DNA from: Cyathus striatus
Lineage: Eukaryota > Basidiomycota > Agaricomycetes > Agaricales > Nidulariaceae
Length of the DNA: 64,000 nt
Direction: 5' to 3'
Assembly: GCA_025738555.1 (NCBI GenBank)
Contig: JAOVFP010000004.1
Location: 5,828,001-5,892,000 of the forward strand
In this document: positions 47,731 to 60,904 of the stretch, piece after piece
How positions within the stretch are numbered: position 1 is the stretch's first letter
Layout of the letters: the number at the start of each line of letters is the position of its first letter
Translations under genes and position numbers: made by a program
Notes under the pieces: model-generated
What the model was told of the DNA's origin: nothing
Databases searched by the model: none
The model's input: the letters and a program-made list of their open reading frames with translations, nothing else

Positions 47731-49017
47731 CTACAGTATATCTAATATCTTCGCGGAAATTGGAAAGTAGGCCCAAGTGAATTGCAATAATCCCCTCTGC
47801 TGTACCCGACCAAAAATATCCCCCAACTTCTGTTTCCAAAGCACATAATGACCTTCAAATTTCGCAGTTCGGGGATCACCAAGCCCTAACACAATGTTTA
47901 CCCTTCGCAAGTTCGCAAAGAGCGAACCAGAAAGCAAGCTATCCAATCCGTCCCAACTATTTGACCATTCACGATCATAATTCCCTTGATAATATTTACT
48001 AATATTAATCACAATTTCTTCAATCTTGTTTCCTTTCCTTGCTTTACCAAGTAAGCACTGGATGATATTACTGTAGGAAGTCTCAGAAGCCCGGTTGGTG
48101 CGAAATATAACTGTTCTAAGGTAAGGGATAATGTCGATTTCATATTTATGAGCATCATCTGTCCCCCACTATATCAATGTTTTGTATTCCGATTGTGATA
48201 AACAAATCTTACCTTCCGAGAAATTTGAAGGAAGACAAAGTTTTGTGAGTGTATATTTATGCTGTTTCAGGATTAGCATCACCAAGTCACTGCTCGTGTA
48301 ACACAAAATATTCAATGTGTCCAGGTTGCACCCTGGACGCGACAAGATCTTATCAACAATTGCTTGTGAAGTCTTTAGTGACTGCTCTCCTAGAACCAGT
48401 GATCGAACTTGAGACCTTTGACGTGGTCCCATAATCTCTCCATCCCTCAAGAGTTTTTCCTCCTCAAGTGAATCTGAGAACGTCATATAAGCAAGTACAA
48501 CATGTGCAACATGCACAGCATAATGCATGATTATTGATGGGAAATTTTGAATGCCAACAAGAACCAATGTCGAAAGAGATGGTAATGAGAAGGCACCAAT
48601 CAACTCTTTCTTCAGTTCATCCGTGATATTCCCCGAGTTCCAGTCCTCGGAATGATTAAAAATCACGAGTAAATTACTAATATTTTGAAGAATGCTGATA
48701 ATACCCGGAAGAGCAGGATGACAAACAGCATGATCATCGGTGCTATCGTAGTCTCCTGGATTGATGGTGGTATTAAGGGTAAAAGTGTGAATATAACCCG
48801 CAATGTTAGGAGACGAAGTTAATATGTTATGATAATTTTCACAGTGGTAATAAGTTGAAAGATCAACCTCTTTGAAGAGATGCTTGCGTGATGGATTCAG
48901 ATATTCTCTACAGATCAAAGAACATGCACAGAGATCACGAAATCGGCTGTTCTCATCTTCTTGTGATGCTACTTCAGCTGTGATTCGTTCAATTATATCA
49001 AAAGGGATTTCGACCAT
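47731..49017 (-). CDS. F-box protein (paralogue 2)
   Basis: Exon 1 starts MVEIPFDIIERITAEVASQE at 49,017 and runs to NFSEG. The intron begins GTAAGATTTG near 48,211 and ends GGGACAG near 48,164. Exon 2 begins DDAHKYEIDIIPYLRTVIF and ends at 47,731 after LLQFTWAYFPISAKILDIL. The spliced product is about 410 residues and free of stops. The F-box and leucine-rich remainder match the gene at 21,028-22,292, so these are close paralogues. It probably acts as an SCF adaptor of unknown target. The promoter side (49,018-49,260) has an extra relict copy at 47.2 kb. Confidence 0.8.
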
Positions 49018-49338
49018 TCAGTGATTTGGATCAGGTCTGTTGTCTTGAAATAGTAAGATGGTGATTTAGACAGTCCAGCTGATCCCAGGTAGGTCTCACC
49101 TGGTAATGCTTGAAATATCAAGCTGCGAGAAATGTATCTCGTCAAATTTCGAGTGTCAGTCAAACTGTAATTTGTGGTAATGGATGTTGAGCGGCAAGCG
49201 GGCTTCAACTATAAGAAGGATAACCCATGATGAGTCATTGTAACTGAATAAACGGTGCGAAATCAATGGCATGAAATTAACGGTACGAAATGAATTACTC
49301 TGAAATCAACTTATGTTCAAAAAACAAAGACTTACATG

Positions 49339-51092
49339 TAGAGCTGACAACCATGCCGTGACGAGTTACAGCACATCTTCACAAAACCATTGACGGTACA
49401 GGTTTCAGCCGTAACCATCCCGTGTAGCGATTTTTAGAAGTTTCGACGGTACGGGACAGGTTAAAACACGGCTGTAAACAGTTTCACAGTTGAGATCAAT
49501 AAATTTTAGCCATAAAGACAGTGTTAATACTACTCAGGGCATCTCAAAAGATACATCAAAAACTGTGAAGACATTATTATAAGCTTAAATTAGCAGAAAT
49601 AAGTCTCCAGAAAGTAAATGTCATATATAGTTATGTCGACAGAGTAATTACAATAATATTATGAGCATTTTAACATATCATACTTATTTATGTACACAAT
49701 CAAATTTAGAATAAAGACATGACTTAACGAGGAATGGTTGGTGAAATGGAGATTAAGTGTTTTGAGATTGAAGATTTGGGTACAGTAAATTGTATGGTAT
49801 GAAAAAAGAGGGTGGAAATGAATTGAGAGAAACTTTTGAAGAATGAAAACTTGAGAGAGGCTTGGGGCGATGACGCGGTCGTTGGTAAGGCAAATTGCGG
49901 TATTCAGTGGCTCTTGGTAGCGCACAATACTGATGATCTTGAGTTCCTCATGTGGCATTCGGGGCGATGTGGAAATGTCAGTGTTGGAGGGAACCAGCAG
50001 GAGAGGGGGAGAGAGGGGGAAGAGCAAACACGAATAATGCGTTGTTGTATGCACAGCTAGATTCCCACTAACTTTAGTTAGTTGGGTTATAGGGCTCGGG
50101 CTCGCTCGAAATTCCTGATTGTTTGCTCCTGTTATTTGTTTCGGCTTTTCGGCCATTTTCATTGTTCTTCGTTTTTTGGTTATGGTCCGAGCTTCATTTG
50201 TAATTTGCCTTACTTATCATCTTTCCGACGTGTATGACAATTATAAAAGTTTTTTCCAGATACTACTGAAGTATACTTTATATTCCTCTCAGGGTTCACG
50301 CTCATAAACACTCTACTGAACTTACTATCTTAAACTTAAGAATTTAACAAGTTACTATTAGTCCACATAACACTTCATTGCTTTTATTGCCAGAAGGTCA
50401 GTTCTATAAGTTACTTTCATTATAAAGTTCTTTGTTAGCTATTAGTATAAGTTAAACTATTCTCAAGTTCTTTACTTACTCGTGTGTACTACTCGTGTAT
50501 TATGTAGTGTATGTTTCCTTTGTTGCAGTTGTATTATAGGGGTTTTTCCTTTTATCTTTCGTGACTTCGTAGCTTACCCTAGGTCCTTACCTATGGCTTT
50601 TGTAGACTCTTTGTTACCCACCTTGTGCGTGTCAAATCTTCCCTCCGGTTGTTCCACTTTGATTTGCGTCTTTTACGCTTTTTATTTTTACTTTGTAACT
50701 TATTGCTTGTATAATATTGGTTTTTTCAAAAAAAAAAATTATCGTGGTTGGTGGGCTTTGCCGGCGACAGCCGGCCTTATTTATTATCTGATAGTGTTGT
50801 ATCCAGCGATAACGGTCATCATTAGACATGTTACGCGACCGGACAGCCGAAGGTTTGTTGATTTGTTATATGCTATTTACTTAAATCATGGAGTATAAAC
50901 AACAGTAGATGTAAGCCGTATTGACAGCCGTGTAAGTTAGTACCGTTACACGGTGTAACGGTACCACGGTACGGGTACTGACGGGTGATAACCGCACCGA
51001 ACCCGACCCATGCTGAGTTCTCTCCAGGTCTCAGACGGTACGGTACCCGTTATGTCTGTAACCGTTTTGCACGGTTATGGTTGGCAGCCTTA
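49339..51092. mobile_element. Ac/hAT-like non-autonomous element (1.75 kb)
   Basis: Left end TAGAGCTGACAACCATGCC and right end, read inverted, TAAGGCTGCCAACCATAACC form imperfect terminal repeats. Both ends are rich in ACGGTACGG/CCGTAACC words (49,345-49,490 and 50,925-51,080). A clean 8-bp target duplication is not visible. Internal open frames (49,659-50,162 minus, 50,482-50,898 plus) lack transposase motifs and are AT-rich, so the element is probably non-autonomous. The hAT assignment rests on the ends only. Confidence 0.6.
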
Positions 51093-54000
51093 GACTACAG
51101 CGTTCATCATTGAATAACAGTAGGGCCGACAAGCGGCAAAGCCCACTACTAACAAGATTAAATTGGATATTGCCACTCAAGTACTTATGGAAAGATGAAT
51201 TATATTGATGGACGGTGTGAATGCTAAAACGTTAAATATTTAATTTGTTTACATTTTATGGGACCACGAATAGCTTGTATAGATATAGAAAAATAATAAG
51301 AAATGCCAAAAGACAGGTTTTGAACGCATCAGAAGTAGGATTCAAAGGACTAACAATCCATGGTACTAGTAGATGGTTTATAAGGCAGGGAACTACCATG
51401 TGCATGAGTTCCAGATCGCCATTACGTAGTAACTAAATATGAACCAAATACCAAGTACTTATGTGTTTACTACATATTGGACTCAGGAAATGGAGCCAGG
51501 TTTACAGGCAGACGAAGGCGTACCATGTCATTGATTCAAATCAGTGGACAAGAGTTTGAGTATTGTACGGATAGGTATTTCGAAAGAGACGTCTTCGAAG
51601 CGTGACAGAGACAGAGAGGTTGGAAAAAACACCCCACAATGACAGCTGCTCTTTTCGGACAACCTGGGGTGGCCGATGTGCGGAAGGGTCAGTATGTTGC
51701 GGAATACGTGAGAAGATGATGCAAAGTTGTTTTATGACATATGCACGACAAATGGCAAGCCATTATCAATGCATCATCATCAACATTGAAGACTATGATC
51801 AATGTACTCACAAGAAAACTATAAGGGGTGATTGTGATGCGAGTGTATGACAATGATGAGCAAGTTGCCAAAGTCGATGTCGCACAAAGTTAACTCGGAG
51901 GTGTACACTATGAGCAAGATTATCGAGAGGTCGATGAGACATGGATATGCCAAGTCTGGTTGGGCGTATTGGGGCATGGGATCTTTCATTTTCATTTCTA
52001 TGAATACCGTCAGCAATAGAAATAAAGATTACTGAAGACTTTAAGCATACTTTGAAAGGTTCTCCGCCATCCCTACCCTATATGCTTCAGTAACTTTTGA
52101 AACGGCATCGATAATCTCCAACATGAACTAACTGTGATTCTCAATACTCCTAATGTATGTATCCGCATGCTGCTGATTCGTTATGTCCTGCAAAAATTGG
52201 TCTACAGGGCATCTGTTGGTCTTGTATATCTTGACGCTGTCAAAGCCACCTTCAACGGCACTAAGTATGTGCTGCCCGTACGTAGATTCCTGTGTATTTG
52301 GCTAACTTTTAGTTCGTGTGGGATGGGGTGAGTCGATATGAAGGTGGGATGGGGGATAGTCCAACATATGGGTATCTATAATCCCAGTGCTTCAAGTCCT
52401 GTGGGCTTGTGGCATTTCCTGCATGTCCAATAACAGAGCTGACATGAAAATGTCGATTCCTGAGGCAGCGATGGATAGAGAGGGCGAGAGACGGGGTTCC
52501 TTGTGGTCTTTGTGGATTGTCTTCATTGATTTCGTGTAATAAGGTGGGAGGGAAAGCGAACATATCACATGCACACGATGTGAGCACGTTGCACCTTGAT
52601 GAAGCTCGAAGTCCTTACGATGCAAATGAACAGTTCCCCCACCTAACACTCACTATGGTTGGAGTAGGATCTTGCAGGCAGCAATGGAGAGAGGGGGCGA
52701 GATACTTTGTTGCTTGTGGTGTCAGCAGAGTCTTTCTCTTTCATTAGTTCCATGTAATAAGGGGGGGAGAGAAGGGGTACATATGAATACACATGAACGA
52801 TCCTACACAGTGTGCCATAGACAGTGGGTGGTGCTTGTGCTTGTGCAGATGTTGATGTGGGTGTGCCCTGGGGTTGGCGAGGAGGATGTCGTTGAGCATA
52901 ATATTACATATATTTACATGCTGCACTTGTGTTGCAGGTGTTAAAAATATGATCAATAGTGGAGTCAGCTTGTTGTCGATGAGGACATTGAGCTGGTGTA
53001 CTGGTGAGAAAAATGGTCACAATCATCACAAGAATTCAGAGAGGTACTCCAGCCAATCAAGTTGAGATCTTATCCAAGATCCTCAAATTACCATATCCGG
53101 TGGCCCAAACGTCCCTAATACCCAACTACCTTAAAAGGTAGTGGGAATAAAGTGAATTCAATTTTGCCGTTACATACTACACCAGTCCGGATCTCAAGCT
53201 CAAGAGCGCGGGTCGTGGGAACACTTTGCTGATTACAACTCCCCTGTGTCGGTTCACGTTCAGCTCCGACTCCCCGCCGTCTATTGGCAACAACTATCAA
53301 ATTCACCACTCTGAACTTATCTCCAGGCCTGCTGCACCGTTGTTCATTTGACCCATTCAACTTCTACATTAATACAGCAATGCCTTGAAGAACACGATTG
53401 GTTTGGTGAAGATCTAGGTTCGCCTGAAGATGAATACTACGGATGGGATTGAAAAGGGGGAGACTGAGTCTGGGAGTCGGGAGGATAACCTGCTTGCGAA
53501 ACGTGAAAGGATTCGAAGAAGGACGTATGTGCGTTGCGCTTATCTTGAGTTCTTGCTTGCTTACTGTTAGCTAGCGACTGGTTAGGATACAAGCAGACGG
53601 TACCAACCGTACTTCTAAAGTGGCAGGCGCAGATGAATGCGCGAGAACCTCCCTATTGTCGCGTGGCCTCCGCTCGTCCAGTTCCATCCTTGCAACCTCA
53701 GTCTACATAGGCCCATGCAGACAAGTTGAACGTTGACGAGGTGCCTGTGGGCTGCGGGGAGGCAGCCCGTTCGCGTTTCCGTGAAGGAAGGAGGAAGGGA
53801 AGAGTACAACACAGCTGTTGTCGTTGTAGAAGACACCTTCGAATTCTATTATGTTTTCTTCGCAAGAAAACTGACTTCACGTTCGTTTGAGCGGCATGTC
53901 GTCTCGAGGTCTTGTCATAACAGGATGAGAGTTCATTTTGTGCTGCGCGAACTGCCTCTACAACTGGAGCTAGAAGTGGAAACCACCGTTTTCTCTAGTA

Positions 54001-54226
54001 TCCTTGTCGCATGGTCCTCGCTCCTATAACATATGTGGTATCAGTATGGTATGGTCTTGTAATGTTTATGACTTGCCAATGCCACCTACCTTCGCCTTTT
54101 TGATAGCGGTGGTTATAGGTTCCCTTGCCAGAGCGCAAGCACATTTTATTGCTTTTATCGACTCGGATCGCGCGTTCAATATTTCTGATGCATTCGGTAG
54201 AGTTGCAGCCTTCCAAGCTTCTTCGT
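51093..54226. other. Intergenic, diverged local duplication near 52.4-52.8 kb
   Basis: No gene recognised. About 52,465-52,570 and 52,680-52,790 share order and words (GCGATGGATAGAGAGGGCGA versus GCAATGGAGAGAGGGGGCGA, then CTTGTGGT, CGTGTAATAAGG or CATGTAATAAGG), so a segment of roughly 215 bp was duplicated and has diverged. The rest shows no motif. Confidence 0.4.
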
Positions 54227-54535
54227 CTACACGCACTGTCGCGCTCCGCCAACAACATGATCTTCAGCTCTGGCATACAGCCACATAACTCAACATTCAC
54301 GGTGCGCATTCACCCCGGTGTTGCCTCCGTTCACATCCTCCTGGTGACATGCTTGCGCATGCCACTCCGAGGCCTCTACATTACAGCCGCATACTTACAA
54401 TCACATCATACATTACCTACACACACACATACAGTATTTTACCTTAGATTACGGTAGACATCTCTCTGTCGCGACATATGGGTCACCATCACCGACAATA
54501 AATTCAGGATTTAAAAAAAAAAAAAAAAAAAAAAA
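54227..54535 (+). mobile_element. 5'-truncated LINE/retro-insertion with poly(A) tail
   Basis: Flanked by the 12-bp direct repeat AAGCTTCTTCGT (54215-54226 and 54534-54545). It ends in AATAAA (54497-54502) followed by a run of 23 A (54513-54535). The internal segment around 54,300-54,390 matches the LINE 3' region at 35,880-35,960. These are the marks of target-primed reverse transcription, with only about 300 bp inserted. Confidence 0.8.
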
Positions 54536-54857
54536 GCTTCTTCGTGTTACATTCTGGTAGCATTCCTGTCTACTAGCAACACCGAGGGTGGAGGTGGGGA
54601 GTCCAAACGTTCATGTCCTCCATGATCCTTATTCGTAGGAACGTAATGCGGAACTGACGACTGCACACGTAAGTTGGCAAGCGAATGAACAAGCACTCCA
54701 TTGGAATGAACATCATGCGCATGCGGTTTGCTTGGCAGCGTCTTTGCACTTTGAATCGCAAGTTCTCAGTTGGTTGAACTGGTTCTCAGCTCAATTACGT
54801 GTCATTTATCTGCTGCTACCTACAGTTGTGATAATCCATGAAATTACCATTACATAT

Positions 54858-56036
54858 TGATACGCATGTACAAGAATACGACGTACCCAATTTTAAAAAA
54901 TCTTCTTTACGTCTCGATTTCGAGACGACAGTACCAAACGCGTCAAGCAAAGGAAACAGCGGGGAGGGGCTGAGTTCCCGCGCCGCCTCCCATAATTAAA
55001 CAAGGGATATATAAAAAAAACTATTAAAAACATATGCCTCCGCGTTAGTACTGGTTTTAAATTCTTAAACCAATAAACAAAATATATTACTTTACCTTTC
55101 TAAAATAACGTTGCATTCAATACATGAGTACCAAAAAGCCCAGAACGAACAAACTGACTAAATGACAAAGTCAGCGCGCGATACAATGGGTGGGGACTGA
55201 TAGAAACACGGACTTACCAAACCCTAAAGCCCAAACCACGAGACCCAGATCCTAGTCCACCAGAACACGAGAACAGTGAGCCTGAGCAACGACGAGACAA
55301 TGGAACAACGAGACAGCGAGACAGAGGGGGAGAGCGCGAGAAGTGGGGAAAGGAAGCAAGAAAGGAAAGAGAGCGAGTACCCCAACAGTCAGGAGTTCAC
55401 GCGGGAGCGGAAACCCGACCCGAGAGGCCGACATAAATGAAATTGATACAAACGGATGACGCTGCCGCATCGGCTGATTACCCGATTAGGAAGGTAACCG
55501 ATGAGACGCTCGAAACGAGCGCGCGTTGCAGAATGGGAGCGCGCTGGGTTATGCGCACGATTGGCTGACCGCCGTCTGGGCGCTGACAACGCGTTACCTT
55601 ATACACGGACCGGAGAAATGACCGGAAGATAAATCATATTTTATTACTACGCCATTTGTAAGTAAGTAGAGAGAAAAATGTATATAGTAGGGGAAGAGGG
55701 AAGAAATAAGGCAGGAACTGCCAGGCATTCTTCCCTCCCACTGACAGGGTGTGTAAAGACGAGAATCAGAGATAGTTACGAGAACGTTTTGATACCGAGA
55801 AATACGTACCGCGATACTGAATTGAATCTGAACTTGACTTTGAATACTTTGACGCGTGAACGAGAATAGCCTGAGTTTAACTTGTTCTATTTTTAACTTG
55901 TTCTAAATTTGGAATAGACACAATTGCACCCCTCGAACTTACTGAAATCGCACCTCGGGATTTGAATATTATTATAGTATTTAGGATTTCTATTCTAAGT
56001 ACTTAAGAATTACTTAACTCGTCGCGTGACTCAACA
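54858..56036 (-). mobile_element. Solo LTR of an LTR retrotransposon (copy 2)
   Basis: Inverted, diverged copy of 1267-2425. Read on the minus strand it starts TGTTGAGTCACG and ends CATGCGTATCA. It is flanked by ATAT on both sides (54854-54857 and 56037-56040). It is about 1,179 bp with no internal retroviral genes next to it. Confidence 0.85.
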
Positions 56037-56040
56037 ATAT

Positions 56041-56745
56041 CTTACTTCAACCTTTGTCACCCCATGATCGGCGATGTGGAACGAAATCCCAGCGTTTGAG
56101 GCCTCCGTTGTCACAGCAATGACGATACTATTGGTGTACGTCGATGATTTTACACTAGTTCTATTTATATTGACTGAACTTGTTAATGTAGGAGGGAATC
56201 GCAAAATAATAGCTTTAAACCCATTGCAGTACTGGACATTGGAATCATTGAGGTGTGCTGGAGACAACTTTTGAACACTGGGATCAACCATGTATTCATA
56301 TTGAAACCTTGTTGTTCTGGTAGAACTGACGGTCTAATCGACGTTGGCTATTCGAGGACGCGTAGCTTGGCATGCTAAACTTCCATTACGATCGTTTTTT
56401 TGGCCCACGATTCTCGAGGTACTCCCGTAAGACGGCTATAATTTGTCCGATGCAATCGCTGATCATATGAGTATCTTCCACCCAATACCAGTAAATTCAA
56501 AACTTCGAGGGAACCTTACGGTTGTAACGCGAACCGAGTGTTAAAATGGCGATAACTTCAAATAAGCGTGTTTATGAATTGGATTAGTGATTATTTTACA
56601 ACACAAGAATGGGTAATGCAGGTGCCTTCAGGTTTAATATATGTTGTCAATGAAAAGGTATATAAACCCATGCATTCAAGTCGGATGAGAAGTATCCACC
56701 AGTAACACAGAATACACTGTCAGCTTCACCGCACCAGAACAAGAA
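56041..56745. other. Intergenic, promoter side of the monooxygenase gene
   Basis: No gene recognised. The region just before 56,746 (GCACCAGAACAAGAA) provides an acceptable start context. No defined regulatory site seen. Confidence 0.3.
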
Positions 56746-58515
56746 ATGGTCGTCATTGAAACATCTAGCTTTGACACTACAAAACCACTCCACGTTGCAA
56801 TCATGTACGTTCTCTAGTGCACTGTCCATGCTTGGATATGGTGCTAACAGTTATATACAGCGGGGCGGGCATTGGCGGTCTGACGTTTGCACTTGCTCTG
56901 GCCAAAGTCATTCCTGATGAGGCGGTCAAGATCGACGTTTACGAGAAAACCCAAGAAATTAAAGAGATCGGCGGAGGGATTGCATTCTGGCAGCGCTCTT
57001 GGGAGATATTTCAACGCCTTGGAGTTTCTGAAGCGCTTGAACAGCACCTGCAAAAGAAACCAGTTGCCGAACGATGTAAGCATCAGTCTTAAATTAGTAT
57101 GATGAACCTCGTATTTATGATGACAGCATTGGTATGGGCTGTTACAAGAGGTGACCAAGCAAAAAACATTGATATGTTCGAGTTCTATCAGAATGGTAAG
57201 TGCTGTGTCATTTTAACGTAACAATTGGAGACTTACAGAAGTTTTATTAGGATCACCGGCTCATTTTCATAGAGCCGAGGTGCATCACACTTTGATGAAA
57301 GTGCTACCTCCTTCTGTGAAGGTTCGCCTTCGCCATCGTCTTGTGTCCTATGACGAATCAGACGACAACGTCGTTCTTAATTTCGACAGTCAAGAGCCAC
57401 AAATGTGCGACTTACTTATAGGCGCCGACGGAATAAAGTCGCATGTTAGAGCTGAACTCATTAACAAACGATTCCCCGATGAGAAAAAATCGATAAATCC
57501 TATCTGGGGCGGCACCGTTCTATACCGCAGTCTCATTGACGCGGAGAAGGTCAAAAAGGCATTCCCCGACCATGTATCACTCTCTAAGCCAATGATGGTA
57601 AGTATTTGTAACGTTTGAATGAACCAACGATTGACTTTACTATTGAAGTACATGGGAGATGGAAAAGTAATCTCCAGTTGCTAATCAACCCTGACAATTA
57701 TCTAATGATTTTATTTAGTACTCAGTAACATTCCCTATCATGCACGGTCGATTCATAAATATGGCAGCAACTGTTACCAACTTTAGCGGGGATGGAACCC
57801 CCTTCGACGGTCCCAGTTCGGAGACAGTGACTAAAGAGCATATTCTCTCCCTTTTTGGAGATTGGTCTGAAGAATATCTGGGATTATTGAGTGTCAGTTG
57901 CTGTTATTCTTGTTAACCTCTATGAGATCTAATAGCATGAGATATAGAACATAGACTACTGCTCAAAATGGACGATCCAGTATCTCAATATCCTGGAGAA
58001 ATATGCCACTGGACGAGTAGCTCTTTTGGGCGATGCAGTATGTTTAAATTTTATTATAGCTCCTATGTTGAACGGTTAATGTGATAATTGGTTTAAATAG
58101 GCACATGCAATGCTCCCAAACCTGGGTGCTGGGGCTGGACAAGCAGTAGAGGTACGTGTCCACAATTACTCGTAAAATAATGTGCCTAGTATAACACACG
58201 CAGGACGCATACATGCTCGCTCGCCTTCTATTAAAGGCCTTGGAAAATGACATCCCAATCCATCGTGTCACCGACGCTTATGCAACCACACGCCGACCCA
58301 TCGCGAATTTGGTTCTTGAGAAATCCCGAGAAATGGCCCGAGTAGGCAGTTTCCGTGCACCTGGGTATGAAGACATCAGTGGCGCAGATGAAGAAACGTC
58401 GAGGAGACTGTATGAAAAGCTAAGTGTAGACCTCAGTGAGAAATTCAACTGGGGGGAGCCGTATCCTGTTGATAAGGAGGTTGAGAAGGCGTTGGAGATG
58501 CTATCCATGCATTAA
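56746..58515 (+). CDS. FAD-dependent monooxygenase, salicylate-hydroxylase type
   Basis: Eight exons in phase: 56746-56804, 56861-57075, 57127-57195, 57251-57597, 57719-57890, 57955-58037, 58101-58151, 58204-58515; 435 codons, a normal length. Residues about 21-26 (GAGIGG) plus KIDVYEK form the FAD-binding Rossmann fold. GADGIKSHVR is the DG motif, and GDAAHAMLPNLGAGAGQAVE the second FAD-binding (GD) motif. Such class A flavoproteins use NAD(P)H and O2 to hydroxylate aromatic acids such as salicylate; the exact substrate cannot be read from sequence. Cytosolic, with no signal peptide. It is the best preserved ordinary enzyme gene in the window, without insertions, and has no linked pathway genes. 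Confidence 0.9.
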
Positions 58516-58682
58516 GAATTGTTGGTTAGCTGATTTGTAATGGTGACTGTTTATGTTTCACCTGCCACCGAGCTACGAAGTCTGTGCTAAATAGGCTTGA
58601 ATATAGTATGTGAATCTTGATAAAACTAGGGGAGACAAGACGGAGTCATTTCAAATTTCATAAGATCTTTCTGTAAACTGAA

Positions 58683-59182
58683 ATCTGTCAAAAGTTAACG
58701 AAGAACACATCGAATATCTCGTTCAGACATCTATAAATACAAATCAGGATACTGCGTTTATCAACCTTAACGCCGTATACTCACTAGTGGAGCTTAGTTT
58801 TGAATTATCTTTTATGCCGCAAGAGGAAAAAGGAAAACACGCTATAGTTTTCATCCAGCGCATTATGGATTCGCTTCCTTACATGGCGCATGGAATTGAC
58901 ATGAAAATCTCAATTTATATCAAACGCGGAGATACCGCAGCGAAGTTCGGTGCTACAGAAGAGGTTGCTTGGTGTCAGTTCGGAGAAAGCGTTCTTCAAA
59001 ATACTAACCTTAGGCCCAAGCTCAAGATTCAAGTAAGATTTTTAGCTGCTTGGGAGATAGAAGCCTATCAGCGTGCCGTTACGTTGAAGGAGACTTTGCT
59101 TAGTGTACTAGGAACAAACCCGAGGATGGAGCTAGGAAACTTTATCAATTACCGGTTTGGTATGGGTGATTTTCAACGCTAG
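58683..59182 (+). pseudogene. Probable C-terminal fragment of an F-box/LRR-type protein
   Basis: A frame open from 58,683 lacks a good Met at its start and reads INLNAVYSLVELSFELSF, MDSLPYMAHGIDMKISIYI and VLGTNPRMELGNFINYRFG to the stop at 59,180. Leucine and beta-rich composition and the closing pattern resemble the last domain of fungal F-box proteins. No upstream F-box was found, so it may be a relict 3' exon. The assignment is weak. Confidence 0.4.
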
Positions 59183-59219
59183 ACACTAGGACTGCAGAAC
59201 TGAGCGCTACTGTAGTATT

Positions 59220-60900
59220 TGAGTTATTTATTTAGTTTACGCACAGTAACATACGTCTTCCTGGTATATACTCCCGCCAAATCTTGGCATCATTCTCATA
59301 TGTTTTCTCGATTGCAGAGTGGGCGCTCGCGTGGATTCGGGTACTGCGGGCCGTGCACGGCGTGCGAAGTTCAAACTGAGGCAGACTGCTCTTTTGCTCT
59401 TTACATACCTACAAGCTGCCTCTTCCCCCTTCTCCGTTCTCAATGTGTCCCCTCTGCGTTCACTGACCTTCATTTCGACCCAATTTCAACCTGTCTCTTG
59501 CCTGTCTCTAGTTTCTTTCATGGCACTATTCTCACTCAAGGCTTCAAAATATTATACAAAAGGCTCAAGATAGTGACCTAGAATTTCTCTTAAGCGTTCT
59601 GCTACTCGGCCCAGGTCGGCGTATAGGGTGCGCAGCCTGAGTTTGGCTCCTGGCTTCGACCTCCATGACCTCGGTGTTCCGCTCCTCAGGACCTGCCCCA
59701 ACGTCGATGCGACCTCCATAGCATTGTCAATGCCAAGTCAGATCTGCCATGTCACTGCTCCTCACTCACTGTCCCTCAGGTCTCAGATCTCAGGTCCCAC
59801 CTCGACATCCCCCACATCAAGACCCCATGGCACGTCAACGCGACATTGAGTCACGAAGCTCAACGCATTTGTCAGCTGCCCGCCTCAACCTCGCGTGCTA
59901 TCTCACGTCCCCACAGCGTCGTCGACGCTTCATAGACGGCCATGTCGTCTCGTCGCGCCATTCCAACACCGACTTCTCCTCCCTCCTTTGGGTCACAACA
60001 ATGCTACGTCATCCAGCCCCTCCTCACTTCTCCCTCCTCTACGGCGTCACGACGGCGACGATGACACTGCAAGAAGGTCACCGAAGCCTCGTCATTCAGC
60101 CCCCCCTTCCTTCCTCCCCTGCGTCCCTCACGTCGACCTTCCCTGCGCCTTCCGTTCCTGCGAGGGCATCGCCGCCATATCGCCTACCGCCGCCTCCACC
60201 ACCTCCCCTGTCCCTGCTTGACGTCCCAGCGGCCCAATGGCCTAATGTCACCTCAACAGCCCCAGCCCTTCTCCCTTCCCTCTCCCCCAAGCCCCTCTTC
60301 CTTCTCTCCTCTGCATCACAACGACGAAGGTACCTGTCCCATTGGCTAGAACAGCATCGATGCCACATCATCAAGCTCCCCCTCCTGCCTCCCCTGCCTC
60401 ACGAAACGACGACACTCCCACCACTGCACCACCACCTCCACTCACTTCGCCCTCTCCTGCTGTTTTCACCACGGCACCTCCACTGCTGCCACATGTTGTC
60501 AAGTCCCCACATCTCTACTGCTACTTCGTCTACACAGCGTACATCTTTTGGGGTCGAAATTGTCGTGGTTCTGTCCTGCGTAGAGCTAGTGCAGGCAGAG
60601 ATCTAGCGGTGTGGAGTCACCCTTCACTCTGTTGGTGAATGATGTCAGGATCCTGTTCTCTTCTAGGTGGAGCTTGGATGACGGGGTATGCCCACCACCC
60701 CAAGGAACAGCGTCGGGAGTGTGATTCGCTTATGCCATGCCGGTTTCCACATATGGGATGCCCCAGAGGCCGTATAGAGTGCTTGGAGCTCTTTCATTGC
60801 AACACTATATATATTTGTTGGCTGCCCACCTCAGCCTCGCACGCTACATCACATCCCCACAGTGTCGTCGACACCTCGTAGACAGCCACGTCATCTCGTC
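59220..60900. repeat. CT-rich repeat region
   Basis: Pyrimidine-rich sequence with recurring words (CACGTCCCCACAGCGTCGTC at 59,910 and a near-copy at 60,850; CCTCCTCTACGGCGTCACGA at 60,030 and 62,365). The long plus-strand frame at 59,749-60,606 is Pro/Ser/His-rich low complexity and overlaps equally open frames in other phases, so I do not call it a gene. The repeat unit also flanks the other side of the Ost-alpha relict. Confidence 0.5.
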
Positions 60901-60904
60901 GCAT

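Noticed and set aside
50482..50898. 138-codon hydrophobic frame that could be a membrane protein
   Set aside because: It sits inside the hAT-like element, is AT-rich and contains a poly-A/T run; hydrophobicity follows from T-rich codons.
59749..60606. 285-codon Pro/Ser/His-rich frame
   Set aside because: Low complexity, overlapping equally long frames, and the sequence repeats at 62.2-62.7 kb.
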